Source of the DNA: Pseudomonas sp. K2I15
GTDB taxonomy: Bacteria > Pseudomonadota > Gammaproteobacteria > Pseudomonadales > Pseudomonadaceae
Length of the DNA: 64,000 bases
Direction: 5' to 3'
NCBI RefSeq assembly: GCF_002204795.1
Contig: NZ_NIXO01000037.1
Span: forward strand, 1 to 64,000
Below are positions 1 to 7,965 of this stretch, piece after piece (position 1 is the first letter of the stretch; every line of letters starts with the position of its first letter). Position numbers and translations under genes: made by a program. A model generated the notes under the pieces. The model worked only from the letters and a program-made list of their open reading frames with translations, made no database searches and was not told the origin of the DNA.

Positions 1-76
1 GCTGGATGCGTCGTCAACCAGAACACTGCTGCTAAGCTTATCCACAATTGCTGGGACAAAAATCAGCAATCCGTCC

Positions 77-120
77 TGGGTCAATTTTCAATCGGCAGGG
101 TGGGTCAGTTTTCAATCAGC
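77..120. repeat. IS-end-like direct repeats
   Basis: Two 20-bp units beginning TGGGTCA and containing TTTTCAATC lie at 77-96 and 101-120 and differ at two positions. Closely spaced repeats of this sort are typical of the ends of IS21-like elements in Pseudomonas. No transposase frame is complete in the window, so only the end of an element (or its scar) is present; family assignment is from memory and uncertain. The repeats sit directly against a truncated GGDEF reading frame, which suggests the insertion interrupted that gene. Confidence 0.5.
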
Positions 121-127
121 GCCAACA

Positions 128-289
128 TACACGGGTAAAAACGCGAATTATGAAGGTCTCGGCGTCAGCATCGGCATTACCGAGACCTCCCCTTCAGAGC
201 TTGGGAGTGTTGGGCAGATTTTATCCAGAGCTGATGTCGCGATGTATAACGCAAAATCTGCGGGCAAGAACTGTTTCAGGTTTGGATAA
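128..289 (+). pseudogene. 3' remnant of a diguanylate cyclase (GGDEF) gene
   Basis: In the frame starting at 128 the sequence reads as the C-terminal end of a GGDEF domain: GVSIGIT, then ILSRADVAMYNAKSAGKN and a TAA stop at 287-289. SxGI followed by ADxAMYxAKxxGKN is the classic last third of a diguanylate cyclase. The GG(D/E)EF active site itself is not in the window, and the reading frame runs upstream straight into IS-end-like repeats. It has no start codon or ribosome site of its own. Seen: the motif and the stop. Inferred: an insertion sequence cut off the 5' part, leaving an inactive fragment. Confidence 0.7.
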
Positions 290-397
290 GTCTCTGGTGG
301 ACAGGGATGAGCCTAGTCCGCGGGCTTAGCAAAACAGCGAGTTCGACTGCTTTGCGGTTTCGCGTATCTGGTGAAGACGCTCATGGATCAGCAATTA

Positions 398-1006
398 TCA
401 AAGGACCCGATAGATCTCAGAAACCACCTGCATCGTTGCGTCTTCGATCGTTCCTTCATTACGGCATAACACCCAGCCGTGATCTGCAACCGCTCGCTCG
501 AACGCCTGGGTACACGCGACATGTTCTTCCAGCGTATGCATCACCGTACTGCTCAGCCCACGCCGTCGTGCCGCGGCCCTCGCCCATGAAATTTCGGGGG
601 CGGTGACAACCCCGACATGCAGGTCCGGCACTTGAACGTTTCGATCAATGTTCAACTGTAGAATTTCTGCAAACGGGACTATCCGGCGAAACGCCGCATC
701 AGATGGGTACCAGCGATCAATCAGGACGATGCTGCCTGGTGGCTGTTTAGCGAGCACGTTTTCACTAATCCAGGCACGGCTATCAGCAAAGCGCTCACAC
801 ACCTCCAGCTCCAAATCCCGGGTGGGATTTCTGACGAATTGGTTAACGAGGGTCATTGTTTCACCCCGATAGGGATCGCTTTTTTTCTCGCAAAGCCGAA
901 TCACCTTTTTATTGTCTGCCCTCAGGGCTTTCGTAACGGCTTCCAACAGCGTGGTTTTGCCGGTGCCCTTGGGCCCATCCAGCGAAATAAACAACGGACG
1001 ATTCAT
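398..1006 (-). CDS. Thymidylate-kinase-like P-loop NTPase
   Basis: 202 residues, close to the usual dTMP kinase length. A Walker A motif GPKGTGKT is at residues 11-18, an acidic/basic loop EKKSDPYRGE at about 40-49 aligns with the family's EPGGTPxGE loop, and DRWYPSDAAF at 97-106 matches the DR(Y/W)xxS thymidine-binding motif. The Pseudomonas housekeeping tmk normally sits beside holB and pilZ, which are absent here, so this is probably a second, divergent nucleoside-monophosphate kinase-like protein. It lies between the GGDEF remnant and the peptidase/helicase pair and is transcribed away from them. ATP binding is likely; the phosphate acceptor is not established by the sequence. Accessory kinases of this type also occur in phage and defence contexts. 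Confidence 0.7.
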   Translation of the reverse strand: MNRPLFISLDGPKGTGKTTLLEAVTKALRADNKKVIRLCEKKSDPYRGETMTLVNQFVRNPTRDLELEVCERFADSRAWISENVLAKQPPGSIVLIDRWYPSDAAFRRIVPFAEILQLNIDRNVQVPDLHVGVVTAPEISWARAAARRRGLSSTVMHTLEEHVACTQAFERAVADHGWVLCRNEGTIEDATMQVVSEIYRVL

Positions 1007-1244
1007 CTTTTAACTAATGATTGATGTAGGCATTGATGAACTCTATCTGAATTTGTGGCTGAGGGTTCTCAAAACCCTGGGTTACAGCCGTTTATGAACA
1101 CCCATCATTGTCCCTATTTAAATGACGTATCTGCCCTTCCTAGGTATGCTCCGCGTTTATTGCCTATCACTGACACCGGGATGCCAGCCCAAGCCTCTGC
1201 TGCCCAGGCGCAGCTTATGGAGCCGTATCCTCAAGGACGTTTGA

Positions 1245-2450
1245 ATGATGAGTACCTTTGCGCTGGACATCAGCAACCTGACGCCACTGCCTTACCATCA
1301 GCAGGTGGTCGAGTACCTGAAAACCAGTGAGCCTGCCGTGTGGAGCTGGGCCTCGTCCCTGGACGTCCAGCAGGAACATGCCCAGGATGTGCGCGCGCAA
1401 CTGCTGCGAGACACCTATCGCCTGAGCCCCGAGACTCACCCGCAGGCCTATCAGGCTTGTGAGACGGCGTTGCAATGCTTGCAGATCCACGCACCCGCCA
1501 CCCTCTACCAGGCCGGCGATGGCGCGATGAATGCGAGCCTTTATTACCTGGCCGGTGAAGTGCATGTGGTGTTTTACGGGCCGATTCTGGAACGGCTCGA
1601 GGCCCGGGAGTTACTGGCGCTGCTGGGACACGAGCTGGCCCATTACCGTTTATGGTCGGAGCACGGCGGTGACTATCTCACCGCCGAGCGAATTCTTAAT
1701 CACGCGATGGCTGACGTGTATACGCCAACCAGTCTGGAACAGACCGCACGGTTATATAGCCTGCATACCGAAATCTACGCCGACCGCGGTGCGGCCCTGG
1801 TGGCCAGCGGATCGGAAGCGTCCATCACCTCACTGGTCAAGATTCACACCGGGATTGTCAGTGTCGATGCCGCCAGCTATCTGCAGCAGGCCCGCGAGCT
1901 GGATGGCAAGGATGCGCAAGTGTCCCAGGGCGTATCGCATCCGGAGACGTTTCTGCGCTCCCAGGCAGTAGACAGCTGGTGGCGGCAGCTACCGGAGACG
2001 GACGCCTGGCTGCACCGCCGGTTGCGCGGGCCGTTGTCGCTCAGTCGCCTGGATGTGACCGACCAGGTCGAATTGACTGCCCTCACCCGTGGCTTTATCG
2101 CCAGCTTTATCGGCGCTGCGGTGTTGCAGTCCGAGGTTGTGCTCAATCAGGTGCGTGGTTTCTTTCCCGACTGGAAGGACAATGAAGCGCCGCTGGACCT
2201 TGGCACGCTGAATGCCGAGCGTATCGACGCGAGCATCCACGAATACCTGCACTTCATCATGCTCGACCTGAGCCTGGTGGACCGTGACTTGCGTGATGAA
2301 GCATTGCTGCATGCCGCGCGCACCGCGAAGAAGCTGGGCAGCGCCGACGACTTTGTCAGCGTGCTCAAGCGCGATATCAAATTACCCAAACGTGAGCTCG
2401 ACCCGATCGTTCGCGCGCTCAAAGCGGAGGTCGACACATGGACCCAATAA
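1245..2450 (+). CDS. M48-family zinc metallopeptidase
   Basis: 401 residues. The zinc site HELAH is at residues 129-133 and a likely third ligand is Glu176 in the segment HTEIYADRGAAL, matching the M48 pattern of a glutamate followed by ADR. No signal peptide or strong membrane segment is evident, so unlike HtpX or BepA it is probably cytoplasmic. ATG at 1245 is preceded by AAGGAC with good spacing; a second ATG follows immediately. The stop overlaps the start of the helicase gene by 13 bases, and the helicase ribosome site GGAGG lies inside this gene, so the two are translationally coupled and almost certainly act together. The substrate is unknown; cleavage of the helicase partner or of a cellular target on infection is a hypothesis. 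Confidence 0.8.
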   Translation: MMSTFALDISNLTPLPYHQQVVEYLKTSEPAVWSWASSLDVQQEHAQDVRAQLLRDTYRLSPETHPQAYQACETALQCLQIHAPATLYQAGDGAMNASLYYLAGEVHVVFYGPILERLEARELLALLGHELAHYRLWSEHGGDYLTAERILNHAMADVYTPTSLEQTARLYSLHTEIYADRGAALVASGSEASITSLVKIHTGIVSVDAASYLQQARELDGKDAQVSQGVSHPETFLRSQAVDSWWRQLPETDAWLHRRLRGPLSLSRLDVTDQVELTALTRGFIASFIGAAVLQSEVVLNQVRGFFPDWKDNEAPLDLGTLNAERIDASIHEYLHFIMLDLSLVDRDLRDEALLHAARTAKKLGSADDFVSVLKRDIKLPKRELDPIVRALKAEVDTWTQ

Positions 2451-5400
2451 CCCAACCCGTCACGTTCACTCAATTGCTGCAGAGCTACGACGGCGCCGCT
2501 GTGCCCATCGACGATGTGTTGTTCCTCGCGGTGCCGCTGCTGCGTCAGGTGGCGCAACTGCATGAGCTTGGGCGTGTCGCGCAGCTCAGTTACCTCGACG
2601 TGTTGCAAGGCCCGGAGCGTACCCTGCAACTGCGCAACCCCGAGGGCGTGCCGCCGCGACTGGCGCTGGAGGCGATCAAGCGGGTGCAGCCCAACCCGGA
2701 GTCGGCGCTGAATATCGTCGGCAACGTCCGCCTGACCCGGGATTCGGAAACTGGCGTGGCGATTACCGACCTGCAAGTGCAGGAAGACCCGCACCAGGCC
2801 ATCGACCACCCGGTGTTCCTGACGGACTTGCACAGTTGGGAGCATCGTCTGGGGCATCACGATGAAATTACCGATATTTTCCAACTTGGCCAGTTACTGG
2901 CGTGCCTGGCCTGCGGGCTGGATTTTGCCGATATCAACGACATCAAGACGTTTGCCCGGCACCGGCGCAACCTGTTCCAGCTCAATGGCCGGCTCAACCC
3001 GGTGCTGGCCAACCTGATCGTGGAGATGACCGAACTCAACCGGCATGAGCGCGCCACCGATGTCAGCTCTCTGGCCCGGCGCCTGGAGTCCTGGCGCGAG
3101 CAGCCGGCCAGCCTGGATGTCGAGCGTGTGTTGGCCCAGGCCGAAGGCCCGGCCTCGCGGCGCACCGTGGTGCTGGAGCATCTGCGCAACCGGCTGTTCG
3201 ACCTGTCGCGGCGCAATCGACTGCTGCACTTCCGGCCGACCCAGGCCAACGTCAACCTGACCGTGGCCAGCGTGCCGCTGGTGATGCAGATTGAAAGCAT
3301 CCGACCCGAAGCGTTGTGCACCTGGCAGCCGACCCTCGGTGGTTTCTCCGAGCAGGTATTGAGTGGCAAGCCCGTTGGCTTGCAGCAATGGCTGCGGTTT
3401 GAAGACCAGACCTGGCTGCAGGCGTCCCTGGAACGCATCATTCAGGAAACCCGCCGCGACCGTGCCGAGTTCGGCTTCAGCAACCTGCGCCTGGTGGTGG
3501 CCTTCATGCGTTGGCACAACCTCAAGGACACGCCGGAAGAACGCATCGTCACCCCGCTGCTGTGGCTACCGGTGGAACTGAGCCGCAAAAAGGGCGTGCG
3601 CGATCAGTTCATGTTGCAGTGCGATGAGACCGAGGCAGAGTTCAACCCGGTGCTGCGTCATCAGTTGCGCCAGCTCTACGATATCCAGTTGCCGGAAACC
3701 GTCGACCTGCAAAAGACCTCGCTGGAAGAAATTCACGCCGACATTGCGCGGCAGATCAAACTGACCGAGCCCGGCGTAGAGTTGCGCCTGCAAAGCAAGC
3801 CGCAAATCGAACTGATCCACCAGAAGGCGGTGCAGCATCTGCACCACTTCCAGCGCCGCCGCGCCCGCCAGCGCTCGGCCATGCCGTTGGTGAAACCGGA
3901 TTTCAGCTACGACCGCGAAGACTACCGCCCGCTGGGCCTGCAACTGTTTCAGCAAAAGGTGCTGCCCAGCGGGTTGCCGCTGCGCCTTGCGGTAGGTGGC
4001 AAACCTTCGCTGCGCGACCAGCATCCGCAAATGGTGGCCAGCAGCACCGAAAACAGCACCTTCGCCCTGCCCGAGAATCAGGGGCATCGCTACGCCTGGG
4101 ACATTGACCTGACCCAGGTCACCTTGGCCAACTTCAACTATCGCAAGATGTCGCTGGTGCGCGACTACGCGCAGTTGATCGAAGAACCGGCCCAAAACGA
4201 AGCGTTTGACCGGATGTTCTCCATTGAGCCACGGGAGGTCGAAGTTCAGGCGCCGGACCCGATCCCGTTGCCCGAACAATGGAATGTGGTGGCCGGCGAC
4301 GCTACGCAGAATGCCGCCGTCAGTCTGGCCCGCACCGGGCGCAACTTCATCATTCAGGGGCCGCCGGGCACCGGCAAGTCCCAGACCATCACCAACCTGA
4401 TCGCCGACTACGCCGGTCGCGGCCTGCGCGTGCTGTTTGTGTGTGAAAAGCGCGCGGCACTGGATGTGGTATTCCATCGCCTGCAACAAAGTGAGCTGGG
4501 CGAATTGTGCTGCCTGATTCACGACTCCCAGACCGACAAGAAGGCCTTCGTGGGCAACCTGCGTGAGTGTTATGAGCGTTGGATCACCGGCGATGCTCAA
4601 TCACCGCAGTTGCAAGCCCGACGCGGCGCCACACTGGCCACCTTGAGCCAACAGTTGGGCCTGATCGAGCGCTTTGAACAGGCCATGGCCGGGGTGCCGG
4701 AGACGCTGGCCTGCTCAGTGCGCGAACTGGTGCGGCATCTGATCGAGCTGCCGGCCGTTGCTGCAAAGCTGCCACCGCAAGCCTTGGAACGTTTGCCCGA
4801 ATGGCGTCACTGGCAGGCACAAAGTGAGCTGACTGGCCGCCTGTATCAGGCGATCAACGAGCGCTTCGGCCTCGACAGTTTTGCACGCCACCCTTTCAGC
4901 CACCTGGCTTCAAGCCTCATTACCCACGAGCACGCCTATGGCCAGCTCAAGACATTCCTGGATGAAGCCAGCGGGTTGATGGACAGTGTCGAGCAGCTTT
5001 TGGAGTCATCCTCAAGCCTGCTGTCCAGCGACACCAGCCTGGCAGATGCGCACGTACTGACCCAGGCCGCCGAGCGACTGACCAGCGCCAACTTGGCATC
5101 GCACCTCGACCTGCTGGAGCCGGGTTCACCGGGTTCCCAGGCGCTGCACGCCGAACAGGCTGCTTTGCAAACGCTGGCCGTGCAGCAACATAACGCCGGT
5201 GAAACCACCCGCCATTGGCGCGACAAACTCGCGCCTCAGGACACCCAGGCTGCGCAGGATCTGGTGCAGCGCCTGGAAGGTTCGCTGCTGCGTTGGCTGC
5301 AACCGTCCTGGTGGCGCCTGCGTGGCGAGCTGCAACGGCGCTACGACTTCAGCCAGCACGCGGTTCGCCCCAGCTACCGCAGCGTGCTCGATAACCTGGC

Positions 5401-7900
5401 CGGCGAACACCGTACCACCGCCGAGTTGCAGGCCGAACAGCAGCGCCTGCAAAGTCGCTACGGCATCCAGGATATCGACCTGTTCGTACAAAACCTGCAA
5501 GCCCTGCTCCAGCAACTGAGCGCATCAGCGTTGTTGCGCCAGTGGGTCGAAGGCCTGCGCGGCAGCCCGGACGCCCTGCCCGGTGTGCGCCAGGAAGCCA
5601 GCCTGCGCCAGCCGGTTGCACGTCTGGCCGAGCTGGTTGCGCAACACTGTGTGTTCGAACCCGCGCCGAGCCTGGGCACGTTGGCCGAATACCTGCGCGA
5701 CTTGCGTGAAGAACTCGACGAACTGCCCGACACCCTGCCCCTGCTCAACGAGCTGCACCAGGCCGATCCCGTCTGCCTGTTGGCCCTGCAACAGCACGCC
5801 CTGGCGCAACGTGCGCTGGATGGGTTGGTTGCCCAGGAAAACCTGACTCGCCTGTATCGCGCCAACCCGCAACTGGCGCGCTTCGACGGCTCGGCCTTGA
5901 GCCTGGCAGCCCGTCAGGTCAGCCAGGCTGAAAGCGGCCTTCTCAAGCACAACGCCCATGTGCTCAGCGCCACACTGCACCAGCGCTTCCTGGAGCATGT
6001 GAAGCAATCGGCGATGTCGGTTACCCAGATGGACGCCCAGGCCCGTGAGTTCAAGAAAACCTATGCCAAGGGCCGCCGCGAACTGGAGCATGAGCTGGGC
6101 AAGACCATGCGCTATCGCTCCATCCGCGAAATGGCGAGTGGCGACAGTGGCCGGGTGATCAACGACCTCAAGCCCATCTGGCTGATGAGCCCGCTGTCAG
6201 TGTCCGACACGCTGCCGCTGACCCCGGACCTGTTCGACGTAGTGATTTTCGACGAAGCCAGCCAGATCCCCAGCGAAGAAGCCGTGCCCGCCTTGAGCCG
6301 TGCGCAGCAGGTGATTGTGGTGGGTGACGAGATGCAATTGCCACCGACCAACTTTTTCTCCAGCGCAGGCGACCAGGACGATAACGAACTGATTGCCATG
6401 GAGGACGGCGAGCAGATTGCAATCAACCTCGATGCCGACAGCCTGCTGAGCCAGGCCGCGCGTAATTTGCCGGCGACCCTGCTGGCCTGGCACTACCGCA
6501 GCCGCCATGAAGCGTTGATCAGCTTCTCCAACGCGGCGTTCTACGAAGGGCGACTGATCACCATTCCCGACCGTCGTATCGAGCGCCCTGCCCCGGCCCA
6601 TGCGGCCCTCGACTCCCTGGATGCCCAGGCAGTGACGCAGGGCGCCGACACGTTGCTCGACAGCCCCATCAGCTTTTTGAAGATGAGCGATGGCGTCTAC
6701 CTCAGCCGCAGTAACCTGGCCGAAGCACGGTATATCGCCAACCTGGTGCGTGAACTGCTGCAACGCGAGACCGGCCTGAGCCTGGGCATCGTGGCCTTCT
6801 CCGAAGCCCAACAAGGTGCCATCGAACAGGCCCTGGAGGAATTGGCTGCCCGTGACTCGGCCTTTGCCACACGCCTTGAGCAAGAGTACGTGCGTGAAGA
6901 CGCCGGGCAGTTCAATGGCCTGTTCGTCAAGAACCTGGAGAACGTCCAGGGTGATGAGCGCGATGTGATCATCCTGAGCATCTGCTACGCGCCAGGACCG
7001 AACGGCAAGATGCTGATGAACTTCGGCCCGATCAACCAGCGCGGCGGGGAAAAACGCCTCAATGTGATCTTCAGCCGCGCACGCAAGCGCATGGCGATCG
7101 TCTCCAGCATTGAAGCAGATGCCATCACCAACACCCACAACGACGGTGCGGCTGCGCTGCGCGCGTTCCTGCAGTTCGCCCAGGCCAGCGCCAGTGGGGA
7201 TGCGCCGCGTTCCCAGGGTATCCTCGCCAACCTCAACCCGGGCGCCAAGCAATCCTTTGCCGTCAGCCTGCCCAAGGACAGCCTGCGCAGTGCCCTCGCC
7301 GCCGCGTTGCGCAAGCGCGGGCATACGGTGCAGGAATATGTCGGGCGTTCGCAGTTCCGCTGCGACCTGGCCATCAGTGACGCCAGTGGTGAACACTTCG
7401 GCCTCGGCGTACTGCTGGACGGCGATACGGCGAGCGCGGCTGACGTGCGTGAGCGCTATATCTTCCGCCCGACCGTGCTGCGCAGTTTTGGCTGGAAGAT
7501 CATCGACGTGCCCAGCCATGACTGGCTGCGAGACCCGCAAGACGTGCTGAATCGCATCGAAGCGTTGCTGAGGGGTGAAGAGGCACCCGCGCTGCCAGAG
7601 CCGGAACAGCTAGTGGAGCTGGAAACGGTTGAGGTCGAGCCGGCGCCAACCCCTGAAGCGGCGCCCCCGATGCGCGGGTTCACCTTTGGTGAAGGCAACT
7701 CCAACAAGTTCTGGCGTATCGGCGTCACGGAGACGGAGGTGGTGGTGAACTTCGGCCGCATCGGCACCAAGGGCCAGACCCTTATCAAGTCCCTCGACAG
7801 CCCCGAACGTGCTTTGCGCGAAGCAGAGAAGCTGATCGCGGAGAAACTGCGCAAAGGGTATCAAGAGCAGGTGGGGCTCAATCACACCGGGCCGCTCTGA
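2438..7900 (+). CDS. DUF4011/SF1 helicase with kinase-like N-terminus and WGR C-terminus (Hhe-like)
   Basis: 1820 residues. Residues 1-225 look like a degenerate protein kinase fold: a C-lobe-like DIFQLGQLL and a terminal helix with RATDVSSLARRL, but no HRD or DFG. RNRLFDLSRRNRLLHF at about 249-264 is the DUF4011 signature. The helicase core has Walker A GPPGTGKS (641-648), Walker B DEASQ (1272-1276), GDEMQLPPT, and late motifs NVQGDERDVI and NVIFSRARKR. A Vsr/MTES_1575-like nuclease segment follows (about 1615-1715), but the expected GIECDG reads GVLLDG at 1657-1662, losing the catalytic Glu. A WGR domain with FGRIGTKGQT fills 1745-1812. DUF4011-helicase-nuclease proteins are known as the Hhe defence class; the kinase-like and WGR ends and the coupled peptidase make this an unusual version. 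Function in defence is inferred, not shown. Confidence 0.85.
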   Translation: MDPITQPVTFTQLLQSYDGAAVPIDDVLFLAVPLLRQVAQLHELGRVAQLSYLDVLQGPERTLQLRNPEGVPPRLALEAIKRVQPNPESALNIVGNVRLTRDSETGVAITDLQVQEDPHQAIDHPVFLTDLHSWEHRLGHHDEITDIFQLGQLLACLACGLDFADINDIKTFARHRRNLFQLNGRLNPVLANLIVEMTELNRHERATDVSSLARRLESWREQPASLDVERVLAQAEGPASRRTVVLEHLRNRLFDLSRRNRLLHFRPTQANVNLTVASVPLVMQIESIRPEALCTWQPTLGGFSEQVLSGKPVGLQQWLRFEDQTWLQASLERIIQETRRDRAEFGFSNLRLVVAFMRWHNLKDTPEERIVTPLLWLPVELSRKKGVRDQFMLQCDETEAEFNPVLRHQLRQLYDIQLPETVDLQKTSLEEIHADIARQIKLTEPGVELRLQSKPQIELIHQKAVQHLHHFQRRRARQRSAMPLVKPDFSYDREDYRPLGLQLFQQKVLPSGLPLRLAVGGKPSLRDQHPQMVASSTENSTFALPENQGHRYAWDIDLTQVTLANFNYRKMSLVRDYAQLIEEPAQNEAFDRMFSIEPREVEVQAPDPIPLPEQWNVVAGDATQNAAVSLARTGRNFIIQGPPGTGKSQTITNLIADYAGRGLRVLFVCEKRAALDVVFHRLQQSELGELCCLIHDSQTDKKAFVGNLRECYERWITGDAQSPQLQARRGATLATLSQQLGLIERFEQAMAGVPETLACSVRELVRHLIELPAVAAKLPPQALERLPEWRHWQAQSELTGRLYQAINERFGLDSFARHPFSHLASSLITHEHAYGQLKTFLDEASGLMDSVEQLLESSSSLLSSDTSLADAHVLTQAAERLTSANLASHLDLLEPGSPGSQALHAEQAALQTLAVQQHNAGETTRHWRDKLAPQDTQAAQDLVQRLEGSLLRWLQPSWWRLRGELQRRYDFSQHAVRPSYRSVLDNLAGEHRTTAELQAEQQRLQSRYGIQDIDLFVQNLQALLQQLSASALLRQWVEGLRGSPDALPGVRQEASLRQPVARLAELVAQHCVFEPAPSLGTLAEYLRDLREELDELPDTLPLLNELHQADPVCLLALQQHALAQRALDGLVAQENLTRLYRANPQLARFDGSALSLAARQVSQAESGLLKHNAHVLSATLHQRFLEHVKQSAMSVTQMDAQAREFKKTYAKGRRELEHELGKTMRYRSIREMASGDSGRVINDLKPIWLMSPLSVSDTLPLTPDLFDVVIFDEASQIPSEEAVPALSRAQQVIVVGDEMQLPPTNFFSSAGDQDDNELIAMEDGEQIAINLDADSLLSQAARNLPATLLAWHYRSRHEALISFSNAAFYEGRLITIPDRRIERPAPAHAALDSLDAQAVTQGADTLLDSPISFLKMSDGVYLSRSNLAEARYIANLVRELLQRETGLSLGIVAFSEAQQGAIEQALEELAARDSAFATRLEQEYVREDAGQFNGLFVKNLENVQGDERDVIILSICYAPGPNGKMLMNFGPINQRGGEKRLNVIFSRARKRMAIVSSIEADAITNTHNDGAAALRAFLQFAQASASGDAPRSQGILANLNPGAKQSFAVSLPKDSLRSALAAALRKRGHTVQEYVGRSQFRCDLAISDASGEHFGLGVLLDGDTASAADVRERYIFRPTVLRSFGWKIIDVPSHDWLRDPQDVLNRIEALLRGEEAPALPEPEQLVELETVEVEPAPTPEAAPPMRGFTFGEGNSNKFWRIGVTETEVVVNFGRIGTKGQTLIKSLDSPERALREAEKLIAEKLRKGYQEQVGLNHTGPL

Positions 7901-7923
7901 GTAGATCCGGCATGAATGAGATA

Positions 7924-7946
7924 AGCGCGTTCAATCAGAACGCGCT
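7924..7946. terminator. Perfect inverted repeat between convergent genes
   Basis: A 9-bp perfect stem, AGCGCGTTC / GAACGCGCT, with a 5-nt loop lies 23 bp after the helicase stop and 20 bp before the end of the converging chemoreceptor gene. There is no T-run on either side, so intrinsic termination would be weak; it may act as an RNA 3'-end stabilizer for both transcripts. Confidence 0.45.
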
Positions 7947-7965
7947 GTAGCGATCCCATGACTGA

